A DNA stretch of 6,988 nt from Pseudomonadota bacterium. GTDB taxonomy: Bacteria > Pseudomonadota > Alphaproteobacteria > Acetobacterales > Acetobacteraceae. This document shows, one piece after another, positions 1 through 6,400 of this stretch (positions are counted from its first letter, which is position 1; the number at the start of each line of letters is the position of its first letter). The DNA lies in the NCBI GenBank assembly GCA_021829055.1, contig JAJZCS010000103.1, positions 1-6,988 of the forward strand, in the 5' to 3' direction. A program made the translations under genes and the position numbers. The notes beneath the pieces were generated by a model. It had not been told where the DNA came from and did no database searches. It worked only from the letters and a program-made list of their open reading frames with translations.

Positions 1-243
1 ACCTGTGTGCGGGTGGGTATGGACGGCAGTGTTGTGTGACACCAAATAATCGTTCTCCGATATCGGAACGCTATGGTGGTTTTTTGCGGACACGCGATCA
101 AAATAGGGAACCTGATGATGTTCGCCTTCCTGTGGAACAGTGTGATTGTACTGATATGCAAGGCTGCGGCCTTGAGCACTGGCGAGGCCTGCTACGCTCA
201 GGGCGAGAATCGCTGTTCTCGCTAGAATTGAAAGCACTTTCAT
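1..243 (-). CDS. Small exported histidine-rich protein, 5' part only (runs off left edge)
   Basis: Reading leftwards from an ATG at 243, all 81 codons to the window edge are open, so the 3' end is missing. Residues 1-23 form a textbook Sec signal peptide: Lys at position 2, a hydrophobic core with an Arg at 9, and an ASA cleavage motif at 21-23 followed by Gln-Gly. The visible mature part (58 residues) holds nine histidines (34, 42, 43, 56, 57, 70, 75, 77, 79) and three copies of an H-x-V-P motif (HTVP 34-37, HQVP 43-46, HSVP 57-60). It ends in an alternating VHTHPHTG stretch at the edge. A strong Shine-Dalgarno (AAGGAG) sits five bases before the ATG. I do not recognise the family. Export is well supported. 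Periplasmic metal binding is only a guess from the histidines. The gene is divergent from the two-component operon and could be one of its targets. The plus-strand ORF at 36-296 is its shadow. Confidence 0.75.
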   Translation of the reverse strand, partial: MKVLSILARTAILALSVAGLASAQGRSLAYQYNHTVPQEGEHHQVPYFDRVSAKNHHSVPISENDYLVSHNTAVHTHPHTG

Positions 244-248
244 ATCTT

Positions 249-254
249 CTCCTT
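249..254 (-). promoter_or_regulatory. Strong ribosome binding site of the exported protein gene
   Basis: On the minus strand the sequence AAAAAGGAGAAGATATG places an AAGGAG core five bases before the start codon at 243. This is the best Shine-Dalgarno in the window. It fixes the start and shows that the reading frame is real rather than its antisense ORF. Confidence 0.75.
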
Positions 255-422
255 TTTAAGCATAAACTCTCCATCAGAGATCAAAGATGCTGGTAGTAAG
301 CCAGCGTGGTTTGTCCGACGTATGTTCTAATGACATGAGTATCTCTTCTTATTGCGCCTTGTTTCGCAATTCGTAATGCGTTTCGAAATCGCGGAGAATG
401 CTCCGAAAAGGCAGATGAAAAG

Positions 423-439
423 TCACAAAAATATTGTGA
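423..439. promoter_or_regulatory. Dyad site TCACAA-N5-TTGTGA
   Basis: This is a perfect 6-bp inverted repeat with a 5-base AT-only centre, in the AT-rich core of the divergent spacer. The half-sites are oriented opposite to a CRP site (TGTGA-N6-TCACA), so I do not call it CRP. It could be an operator for a dimeric regulator; the protein is unknown. Confidence 0.3.
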
Positions 440-457
440 ATTAGTAAATTTTGTTGT

Positions 458-470
458 GTATGATTCATAC
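458..470. promoter_or_regulatory. Dyad site GTATGATTCATAC
   Basis: This is a perfect 6-bp inverted repeat around a single central T, 18 bases after the previous dyad. The compact symmetry is compatible with an operator half-pair. I cannot assign a regulator. Confidence 0.3.
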
Positions 471-488
471 GCGAGATATCAAATATTA

Positions 489-504
489 ACATAAATATTT
501 ATGT
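489..504. promoter_or_regulatory. 16-bp perfect palindrome ACATAAATATTTATGT
   Basis: All eight base pairs are symmetric with no spacer. The site lies 18 bases after the 458-470 dyad. Low sequence complexity makes chance more likely than for a GC-rich palindrome. Still, three dyads within 82 bp of a divergent promoter region suggest a regulatory cluster. Confidence 0.3.
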
Positions 505-970
505 CTCTATCAGTTTATTTGTTTGTTAGAGAACATGGTTCGGCATGATGCGAGCATAGTGCTATCCAGACGATGGTGCTAATGCAGAAAATGAGAAATC
601 ACAAAATAGATAAGGAAGAATGTCTTCCTGGCGTCAAAAATATGAAATGTTGTTCTTCTTTTGTTGTTTAAAAGCGAGTAGCTTAAAGAAGTGGCGGTTA
701 TGTGGTTGGCTGACTAAGCGCCCGGGATTAGTGGTGCATGTGATATCCCTGAAATGGTGGCTTCATTTTTTTCGGCGTTCCTGTGCGCCTCATAGGTGTC
801 CGCGGCACGTAAGGCTGTTTGGCGTTCGCATAGCGTCAAACTAATAATTATATTGCTCTCCCGTTTTCGTGAAGCTTGTAATTTATTAATGCAGTGGATG
901 GCGTTCTTGACGACCAGCCATGAAGAGTGGTCCAACGCCAGCTGAATCAGGTAAGTGAGGCGAAATTGCA

Positions 971-1690
971 ATGGAAACGGTTCCGTCAGTGAGAACCGCC
1001 GGTCGTTGTAGGCTGGCGATCTTGGTGATCGAAGATGACATTCGGACGGCAGAATTGGTTCGCCGTACCCTCGAGGCAGATGGACACCGAGTAGAAATTG
1101 TCGATGACGGTCGTACAGGACTTATTCAAGCCGTTGCACAGGTTTGGGATTTACTGATTGTCGACCGCATGCTTCCGGGGATCGATGGGCTGAGTCTGAT
1201 GCGCACTTTACGCGGCGCAAACGTCGCAATTCCAGCACTATTTTTGACGGCGCTTGGAGGCATTAACGACCGCGTAGACGGTCTGCGGTCCGGCGGCGAC
1301 GATTACTTGGTTAAACCTTTCGTGGGGGCAGAGTTGGCCGCACGTGTGTTGGCACTCGCGCGTCGCGGAAGATTAAAGCCAATGAATACTGTATTGCGTG
1401 TTGCTAACCTTGAGCTTAACCGACTGACTCGCTATGTTAGCCGCGGTGGGCGGACGATTGAGCTAAAGCCACGGGAGTACGAGGTGCTCGAATACCTCAT
1501 GCGGAACGCGGGACATGTCGTAACCCGTACAATGCTTCTAGAGGATGTCTGGAATTTTCACTTTGATCCGCAGACCAGTGTCGTTGAATCGCATATTTCT
1601 CGGCTGCGTGGAAAAATTGATCGCGGCTTTGATGTGGAATTACTTCAGACGGTTCGAGGCTCTGGTTATCGCTTAGGCGATCCTGCATGA
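971..1690 (+). CDS. OmpR/PhoB-family DNA-binding response regulator
   Basis: A 239-residue two-component response regulator. The N-terminal receiver domain (about residues 15-130) shows the acidic pocket E21-D22-D23, phosphoacceptor D65 in VDRMLPG, the switch T93 in FLTAL, and K115 in DYLVKPF. The C-terminal winged-helix domain (about 143-237) has the family signatures LKPREYEVLEYLM, FDPQTSVVESHISRLRGKID and TVRGSGYRLG. This linker and wing pattern resembles the CzcR/QseB-like branch of OmpR regulators. The ATG at 971 gives about 15 residues before the usual family start (near L15-A16-I17-L18). A GAGG lies ten bases upstream, and a GTG at codon 7 is an alternative. The gene is cotranscribed with the kinase that follows, through a 4-base ATGA overlap. 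Expected role: phosphorylated by that kinase and binding target promoters, possibly including the divergent spacer. The inducing signal is unknown. Confidence 0.93.
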   Translation: METVPSVRTAGRCRLAILVIEDDIRTAELVRRTLEADGHRVEIVDDGRTGLIQAVAQVWDLLIVDRMLPGIDGLSLMRTLRGANVAIPALFLTALGGINDRVDGLRSGGDDYLVKPFVGAELAARVLALARRGRLKPMNTVLRVANLELNRLTRYVSRGGRTIELKPREYEVLEYLMRNAGHVVTRTMLLEDVWNFHFDPQTSVVESHISRLRGKIDRGFDVELLQTVRGSGYRLGDPA

Positions 1691-3075
1691 CTGGACCGCC
1701 CTGGGGAGTCCTGCGGACTTCGGGTTTTCGGATGGCATGTGTGGGTGCAGGGCTGGCGGCACTCAGCGCGGTCGTTGTCTTTACTGTGATTTATTATGAG
1801 ACGCTAGTATCGATGCGTGTAACTCTTGACGGTAACATCGTTGGAGAGATGCGTGAAGTTCTTGTGAATGGCCCGGAGACGTCACTTTCAGTCGCGGAAT
1901 CGGAAGTGCGCTCAGCGCTTGAGGAGCATTCGACACGCATTTTTTATCTTGTTACGGATAAGGCGGGTTTTCCTGTTGTTGGCGACCTTGATATCCCGAT
2001 GCCCGCGCCTGGATGGCATGATATTGAAGCTGCGCACGGTCGGTCCTTTGCTGAAGGGGTAACTGACTTGCGAGTCGATGTTGTTAGGTTGCCGGACGGG
2101 GCACGGCTATTGGTGGGGGCGGATTCTACAATCCTGAAACATCTGGACTTACTGATTCGTCGTAGTTTTATCATCGGATTCGGTGTGGTGCTTTTGATCG
2201 GCTTGGCCGCAGGGATCGGATTTGGACGACGTGCGCTTGCACGGGTCGAAACCGTCAGTACAACGACACGCGAAATCATGGCCGGAGACTTTTCGCGTCG
2301 CATACCTCTGAGCGGTTCGCACGATGAGTTTGATCGTCTCGCACTTACAGTAAATGCAATGCTGGATCGAATTGAACAATTGATGGAAAATCTCCGCGCA
2401 GTGGGAAGTGAGATTGCTCATGATTTGCGGTCGCCACTTGGTCGACTGCGTGGAATTTTGGAGCTAAGCCTGCGAGTGGAAGACGTTTCGGAATTGCGTG
2501 AATCGATTGCGGAGGCCGTTGAACAGACGGATTCGGCGCTCAGTCTATGCGGGGCAATCTTGCGTCTCTCTCAGGTTGAGTCGGGGGTGCGAGGGGTTTC
2601 GTTTGAGCCAACTAATTTGACGCAGCTAGTTAGGCGTTTAGCTGAAACGTATGAAACCGTGGCGGAGGAGAGAGGCGACTACTTTGAGGTCTCGGTTCAC
2701 GAAGGGCTTACGCTTGCCGGCGATGTGTCGCTGCTCAACCAGCTTTTTGCAAATTTGATTGAAAATGCCATGAAGCATGCTTCACCCCATGCATCGGTAA
2801 CGCTTCGTGTTTGGCGGGAGCGGACCACAATTATCGCCCGCATCGAAGACAACGGTCCAGGTATTCCGGTGGAGCGTCGCGCGGACGCGTTACGCCGATT
2901 TGGACGACTTGACAAGGCGCGTCATACACCTGGTCACGGTCTTGGCCTGCCTCTTGCCACCGCAATTGCTGAATTGCACAATGCTAAATTGAGTCTGGCA
3001 GACGCGAAGGCAGGAGCGGCTCGGCCCGGTCTGGCCGTAACCGTATGTTTTGCATTACCCCAAGATGGCGCGTAA
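1687..3075 (+). CDS. Membrane sensor histidine kinase, partner of the upstream regulator
   Basis: A 462-residue inner-membrane sensor kinase. Visible order: a first membrane helix at about 17-37; a periplasmic sensor region of about 120 residues (38-159) with no domain I recognise; a second helix at about 160-180; a HAMP linker to about 233; then a HisKA dimerisation domain with phosphoacceptor H245 in SEIAHDLRSPLGRLRG. The ATP-binding domain shows the N box NLIENAMKHA (356-365), the G1 box DNGPGIP (388-394), an F-box-like RRFGRLD (403-409) and the G2 box GHGLGLPLA (416-424). All catalytic motifs look intact and the length is normal. The ATG overlaps the regulator's stop codon (ATGA), indicating translational coupling and a one-to-one pair. 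The HAMP and kinase core resemble CzcS/QseC-like kinases, but the ligand cannot be read from the sequence. Confidence 0.93.
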   Translation: MTGPPWGVLRTSGFRMACVGAGLAALSAVVVFTVIYYETLVSMRVTLDGNIVGEMREVLVNGPETSLSVAESEVRSALEEHSTRIFYLVTDKAGFPVVGDLDIPMPAPGWHDIEAAHGRSFAEGVTDLRVDVVRLPDGARLLVGADSTILKHLDLLIRRSFIIGFGVVLLIGLAAGIGFGRRALARVETVSTTTREIMAGDFSRRIPLSGSHDEFDRLALTVNAMLDRIEQLMENLRAVGSEIAHDLRSPLGRLRGILELSLRVEDVSELRESIAEAVEQTDSALSLCGAILRLSQVESGVRGVSFEPTNLTQLVRRLAETYETVAEERGDYFEVSVHEGLTLAGDVSLLNQLFANLIENAMKHASPHASVTLRVWRERTTIIARIEDNGPGIPVERRADALRRFGRLDKARHTPGHGLGLPLATAIAELHNAKLSLADAKAGAARPGLAVTVCFALPQDGA

Positions 3076-3084
3076 CTTTCCGAG

Positions 3085-3128
3085 TTGAACCGGATTTAAA
3101 AAAAAACGCAAAACAAATGCCGGTTCAA
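3085..3128. repeat. 9-bp inverted repeat with A-rich loop just after the kinase gene
   Basis: TTGAACCGG (3085-3093) is matched perfectly by CCGGTTCAA (3120-3128). The 26-base loop between them includes a run of nine A. It starts ten bases after the kinase stop codon. Neither side is followed by a T-run in the direction of transcription, so it is not a canonical Rho-independent terminator. It could be an mRNA 3'-end hairpin, a protein site or chance; a 9-bp repeat at this spacing is not rare in 7 kb. Confidence 0.4.
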
Positions 3129-3423
3129 TGAGTGCTGCAACATGTAGAGGAAAGCTTAATCACAACGACATCTCCTTAATGGAGATTCGAGGCGGTGGTC
3201 ACCAGCATGGCGGCAATGTGGCGCGTTGGTGTGTATTAACTACAGCAAATATTTTGTCCTGAGCAAGCGCGTTAACAAATGAATATCGGAACCAAAACGC
3301 GATGTTATGGGCGTTCAATGCAAAGGCATGGTGGTTCGCGGCGTCAGCTCCAGTTACAGCAAGATATCACGGATTGGCGATCTTTTTTAAATTTTCGCTT
3401 AAAGATGGGGAGCGGCGAAATAT

Positions 3424-3452
3424 TTGATTGGCGCGCCTTTATCATCCATTAT
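3424..3452 (+). promoter_or_regulatory. Candidate sigma70-type promoter for the enoyl-CoA hydratase gene
   Basis: TTGATT (3424-3429), a 17-base spacer and CATTAT (3447-3452) fit a housekeeping promoter loosely. The expected transcript start near 3459 would leave about 30 bases before the ATG at 3489. That agrees with the shorter, family-like protein start. The match is partial, so this is tentative. Confidence 0.3.
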
Positions 3453-3488
3453 ACGTTGGTTTTGCATGGCCACAGGATGGGCAATCGT

Positions 3489-4247
3489 ATGGCGTATATG
3501 ATGATCGAGACGGAGGTTCTTGGTCGGGTTGGTCTGGTGCGTCTGAACCGCCCTGAGGTCCTGAATGCACTTTGTGATCACTTAATGACGGAACTCGGTA
3601 CTGCTCTGACCAGTTTTGACGCGAATCGTCAGATCGGAGCTATCGTGGTCACGGGCAACGAACGTGCATTTGCCGCTGGCGCGGATATCAAGGAACTGCA
3701 GGGCCGAAGCTTTCCTGAAACTACGATGGACGACTTTATCGGGAAGACTTGGGAGGTGGTCACGACGATCAGCAAGCCGGTAATCGCGGCCGTGGCTGGA
3801 TATGCGCTTGGGGGAGGCTGTGAGCTTGCGATGATGTGTGACATTATTCTTGCGGCTGATACCGCTACATTCGGCCAACCGGAGATTCGACTCGGCATTA
3901 TCCCGGGCGCTGGCGGGACCCAACGGCTGACACGTGCTATTGGTAAAAGCAAAGCGATGGAACTGATCCTGACTGGGCGCATGATGGACGCTGCCGAGGC
4001 TGAGCGCGCTAATCTTGTTGCTCGGATTGTGCCGGCGAATGATTTAATCTCGGAGGCGGTTAGGCTTGGGGAAGTTGTCTCTGGGATGTCATCCATTGCG
4101 GCTATTCTCGCCAAGCGGAGTATCAACCGCGCCTATGAAACGACACTCGCGGAAGGCGTAAGCTATGAGCGTGCAATATTTCTCTCGCTCTTTGGGACGC
4201 CGGACCAGCGTGAGGGAATGGCCGCATTCGTTGAAAAAGAACGTTAA
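3489..4247 (+). CDS. Enoyl-CoA hydratase (crotonase family)
   Basis: From the ATG at 3489 this encodes 252 residues. It is predicted to be a cytoplasmic enzyme that adds water to trans-2-enoyl-CoA in fatty acid or related acyl-CoA oxidation (EC 4.2.1.17). Family signatures in order: VGLVRLNRPEVLNAL (14-28); the oxyanion and CoA-binding segment FAAGADIKEL (61-70); YALGGGCELAMMCD (105-118) with catalytic E112; FGQPEIRLGIIPGAGGTQRL (128-147) with the second catalytic E132; and TGRMMDAAEA (162-171). Both glutamates mark a true hydratase rather than a catalytically different crotonase. The frame is open back to an ATG at 3279, but those 70 residues do not resemble the family. The ATG at 3489 has a weak AGGATGG upstream. 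The C-terminus stops at FVEKER, a few residues shorter than many homologues. The exact acyl-CoA substrate cannot be told. Confidence 0.92.
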   Translation: MAYMMIETEVLGRVGLVRLNRPEVLNALCDHLMTELGTALTSFDANRQIGAIVVTGNERAFAAGADIKELQGRSFPETTMDDFIGKTWEVVTTISKPVIAAVAGYALGGGCELAMMCDIILAADTATFGQPEIRLGIIPGAGGTQRLTRAIGKSKAMELILTGRMMDAAEAERANLVARIVPANDLISEAVRLGEVVSGMSSIAAILAKRSINRAYETTLAEGVSYERAIFLSLFGTPDQREGMAAFVEKER

Positions 4248-4320
4248 GTTTGTGAGGGCCGTTGAGGTGGCTCCAATCATCAGGCCCGTGATGTCGGGCG
4301 TGCTGGCGAACTTAAGTTGC

Positions 4321-4350
4321 TTGCCGAATCTCGCATCACGTTCCTATATT
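4321..4350 (+). promoter_or_regulatory. Candidate sigma70-type promoter for nrdB
   Basis: TTGCCG (4321-4326), an 18-base spacer and TATATT (4345-4350) make a reasonable housekeeping promoter between the hydratase stop and nrdB. Transcription would begin near 4357. I looked for paired NrdR boxes (ACAC-AT-rich-GTGT type) around it and saw none that convince. Confidence 0.4.
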
Positions 4351-4402
4351 GCGACTGCTTCGGAAAAAGTGAATGACTCAGGAGGGAGAGGTCTGCAGGA
4401 TC

Positions 4403-5422
4403 ATGGATAATTCGAGATTTCATCTTTCTACCACGAACCCTGAGGAGACTCACGTGACGTTCGACCTCCTCACAGAGAATCCTGTTTACAAACCTTTCCG
4501 CTATCCGTGGGCCTACGAGGCGTGGCTGACACAACAACGTGTTCATTGGTTGCCAGAAGAGGTTCCACTGGCTGACGACGTCAAGGACTGGCACAAAAAT
4601 CTTACGGTCGGTGAGCGAAACCTACTTACGCAGATTTTCCGCTTTTTTACCCAAGCAGATGTTGAGGTGAACAACTGCTACATGAAGCACTATTCGCAGG
4701 TCTTCAAACCCACTGAAGTGCTTATGATGCTCTCGGCCTTCTCCAATATCGAGACGATTCACATTGCCGCGTATTCGCATTTGCTCGACACCGTTGGCAT
4801 GCCCGAGGTCGAATACTCAGCGTTCATGAAATACAAGGAGATGAAGGCCAAGTACGACTACATGCAAGGATTTTCTGTCGACAACAAACACGAGATTGCC
4901 AAGACGCTCGCAGCATTTGGCGCGTTCACAGAAGGCCTGCAGCTCTTTGCATCGTTCGCAATTCTGTTGAACTTCCCGCGTTTTAACAAGATGAAGGGGA
5001 TGGGGCAGATCATCTCATGGTCAGTGCGCGACGAGACTCTGCACTGCTTGTCCGTGATCAAGCTGTTTCGGACTTTTGTTGCCGAGAATCCCGAAATCTG
5101 GACGGATGGTCTGCGTCGTGAGCTCTCTTCTTCATGCAATACCATTGTTGCTCACGAGGATGCATTCATTGATCTCGCGTTTGAGTTTGGATCGGTGCAT
5201 GGCCTCGAAGCGGCTCACGTTAAACAGTATATTCGATTTGTGGCAGATCGCCGTTTGGTACAATTGGGATTAAATCCGACTTTTCACGTCAAAAAGAACC
5301 CTTTGCCTTGGCTCGACGAAATGCTCAACGCGGTAGAGCATGCAAATTTCTTTGAAAGTCGAGCAACGGAATATAGCAAAGCATCCACAGCTGGTTCGTG
5401 GGATGAGGTTTGGGCATATTGA
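4403..5422 (+). CDS. nrdB: Class I ribonucleoside-diphosphate reductase, beta subunit (NrdB)
   Basis: This is the small subunit of aerobic ribonucleotide reductase. It holds the di-iron centre and tyrosyl radical used by NrdA to reduce ribonucleoside diphosphates. With the ATG at 4403 the protein has 339 residues. Metal ligands align with the family: D86 (TQADVEV), E117 and H120 (IETIHIAAY), E177 (FTEGLQLF), and E211 and H214 (RDETLH). The radical tyrosine is Y124, four residues after H120. The core FRYPWAYEAW, NLLTQIFRFFTQAD and SFAILLNFPRFNKMKGMGQI is typical of alphaproteobacterial NrdB. The C-terminal tail SWDEVWAY ends in the Tyr expected to contact NrdA. The start is uncertain. ATGs at 4373 and 4403 have weak ribosome sites. 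A GTG at 4454, just before TFDLLTENPVYKPFRY, has a good GAGGAGA five bases upstream and would give 322 residues. nrdA is not in this window. Confidence 0.95.
   Translation: MDNSRFHLSTTNPEETHVTFDLLTENPVYKPFRYPWAYEAWLTQQRVHWLPEEVPLADDVKDWHKNLTVGERNLLTQIFRFFTQADVEVNNCYMKHYSQVFKPTEVLMMLSAFSNIETIHIAAYSHLLDTVGMPEVEYSAFMKYKEMKAKYDYMQGFSVDNKHEIAKTLAAFGAFTEGLQLFASFAILLNFPRFNKMKGMGQIISWSVRDETLHCLSVIKLFRTFVAENPEIWTDGLRRELSSSCNTIVAHEDAFIDLAFEFGSVHGLEAAHVKQYIRFVADRRLVQLGLNPTFHVKKNPLPWLDEMLNAVEHANFFESRATEYSKASTAGSWDEVWAY
4442..4448 (+). promoter_or_regulatory. Shine-Dalgarno-like site supporting a GTG start for nrdB
   Basis: GAGGAGA ends five bases before the in-frame GTG at 4454. It is a much better match and spacing than anything before the ATGs at 4373 or 4403. 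The conserved family sequence begins only a few residues later. Initiation at 4454 is therefore quite possible, with the region before it serving as leader. Confidence 0.4.
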
Positions 5423-5529
5423 ATTTGCGTCCAAAAATGCTTTCTGCGTCGAACGATTCTCCTAGTTAAGTTAAACGTTTGTTGGAGTGCTACCGAAATG
5501 CGGGATAAACAAGGTTGGGAGCCGAGGTT

Positions 5530-6325
5530 CTAGCGCTCTGATAGTTTTACGCGACACCAAAGATCTTCCATTTTTTTCAACCCGGCCATTTCAGGAGTTT
5601 CCCCGGCGGCAATGAGTATTGCTTCCATGGCTCGGAAGCGGCGCTCAAACTTTGCGTTTGCTCGAGCAAGCGCGGATTCGCTGCTGACATGCAGCTTGCG
5701 GGCGAGGTTGACTAAAACAAAAAAGATGTCGCCGATTTCATCCTCGATCCGATTTAGGTCTGGGGTCGCTGCGGGACGAGGTAATTCAGCACGTAGCTCT
5801 GCAAGTTCTTCATCCAGTTTATCGAGAACGGCAGCAATGTCAGGCCAGTCGAAGCCAACTCTTGCCGCGCGTCGCGCGAGCTTTTGCGCCCGAATCATAG
5901 CCGGTAGGGGACCAGCAATGCCGTCCAGCGCACTAAACTCGGTGCGTCTATGGCGCTCGCGCGTTTTTTCCGTTTTCCGCGCTTCGGTTTGCGCTGCTGT
6001 GTCGCCGCGCTCTGCATTCCCAAACACCTGTGGGTGGCGCGGGATCATCTTGTCGGTAATTTCCGTGACGACATCATTGAAATCAAACCAACTGAGTTGT
6101 TGCGCGATCCTTGCGCGATATACGACCTGAAGCGCAAATCGCCAAGTTTGTCTTGCAATACCGACCGATCATTTTTTTGATGGCATTCATAACTTCGTAG
6201 GCCTCTTCAACTGTGTAGGTGGCGGTGGATGCAAAATTTTGTTCGCAGTCCCAAGGACATCCAGTCTCCGGATTACGCATGGCGGCCATCACATATAGCA
6301 ATGCGGTCATTTTTGATTGGCTCAT
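5530..6325 (-). pseudogene. mazG: mazG, nucleoside triphosphate pyrophosphohydrolase, broken by two frameshifts
   Basis: MazG hydrolyses (d)NTPs to monophosphates and pyrophosphate and has two tandem all-alpha domains. The first frame (ATG at 6325) carries GCPWDCEQNF and YTVEEAYEVMNAI, including the EExxE metal motif, then leaves frame at an A7 run (plus T7 at 6172-6178). One more A would restore NDRSVLQDKLGDLRF. A second missing base near 6128-6131 separates this from QVVYRARIAQQ, which continues into the third frame and MIPRHPQVFG. Restored length would be about 265 residues, normal for MazG. The N-terminal ExxD motif reads KLGD, so its acidic residue is lost. The C-terminal domain is intact in its own open frame (ATG at 6048, 172 residues) with EELAE (80-84 of that frame) and EIGD (104-107). 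The gene is convergent with nrdB. Sequencing error could explain the A-run lesion, less easily the second one. Confidence 0.88.
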
Positions 6326-6400
6326 GCTGACGTACCAATCACTTCATTTACGTGGCGTAACGGGAGAATCTGGTTAAATTGAATGTCGAGCGGTGGGGTC

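Larger units (their letters stand above)
244..970. other. Long divergent intergenic region without a convincing gene
   Basis: These 727 bases separate the leftward exported-protein gene from the rightward regulator gene. Two overlapping ORFs here (620-844 plus, 714-971 minus) have unnatural composition and no recognisable domain, so I do not call them. The stretch 420-530 is very AT-rich and holds three dyads, listed separately. A small hairpin (CGGAG, AATG loop, CTCCG) lies at 392-405 and another (GCTGG/CCAGC, 7-base loop) at 289-305. Neither is followed by a T-run, so neither looks like a terminator. The region most likely holds the promoters of both flanking genes, but I could not pick convincing -35/-10 pairs. 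A TTGACG at 907-912 resembles a -35 but lacks a good -10. Confidence 0.5.
3076..3488. other. Intergenic region between kinase and enoyl-CoA hydratase genes
   Basis: This stretch contains the inverted repeat at 3085-3128 and a small hairpin ATCTCC-TTAAT-GGAGAT at 3170-3186. It also contains an open reading extension (from an ATG at 3279) in frame with the hydratase. The 70 residues that extension would add are basic and low in family resemblance, and there is no Shine-Dalgarno at 3279. I therefore treat them as untranslated leader. A plausible promoter lies at 3424-3452. Confidence 0.5.

Noticed and set aside
36..296. Plus-strand ORF of 86 codons
   Set aside because: It lies antisense to the exported protein gene, which has a signal peptide and strong ribosome site; the plus frame has no domain or ribosome site.
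423..439. CRP or FNR binding site
   Set aside because: The half-sites are in the opposite orientation to CRP, and the FNR core TTGAT-N4-ATCAA is not present.
620..844. Plus-strand ORF of 74 codons preceded by AAGGA
   Set aside because: The purine-rich site is only three bases from the ATG, and the protein is an odd mix of Trp, Cys and Arg with no recognisable domain. It overlaps another equally weak ORF on the other strand.
714..971. Minus-strand ORF of 85 codons upstream of the regulator
   Set aside because: Its N-terminal part (LIQLALDHSSWLVVKN) looks faintly protein-like, but I could not tie it to any family, and it starts at the regulator's own start region without a ribosome site.
4248..4402. 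NrdR box pair upstream of nrdB
   Set aside because: No pair of ACAC-type 16-bp palindromes at helical spacing could be found; TTCCTATATTGCG is only a partial resemblance and is better read as a -10 region.
5423..5529. Possible bidirectional terminator between nrdB and mazG
   Set aside because: Only an 8-bp palindrome (AAACGTTT) and a CTCC/GGAG pairing with a long loop are visible; there is no stable GC stem with T-run.
6172..6178. Programmed frameshift site in mazG (A7 run)
   Set aside because: A one-base slip at the run would restore only the short KLGDL segment. A second independent lesion about 45 bases later still breaks the frame, and the catalytic acid there is lost.
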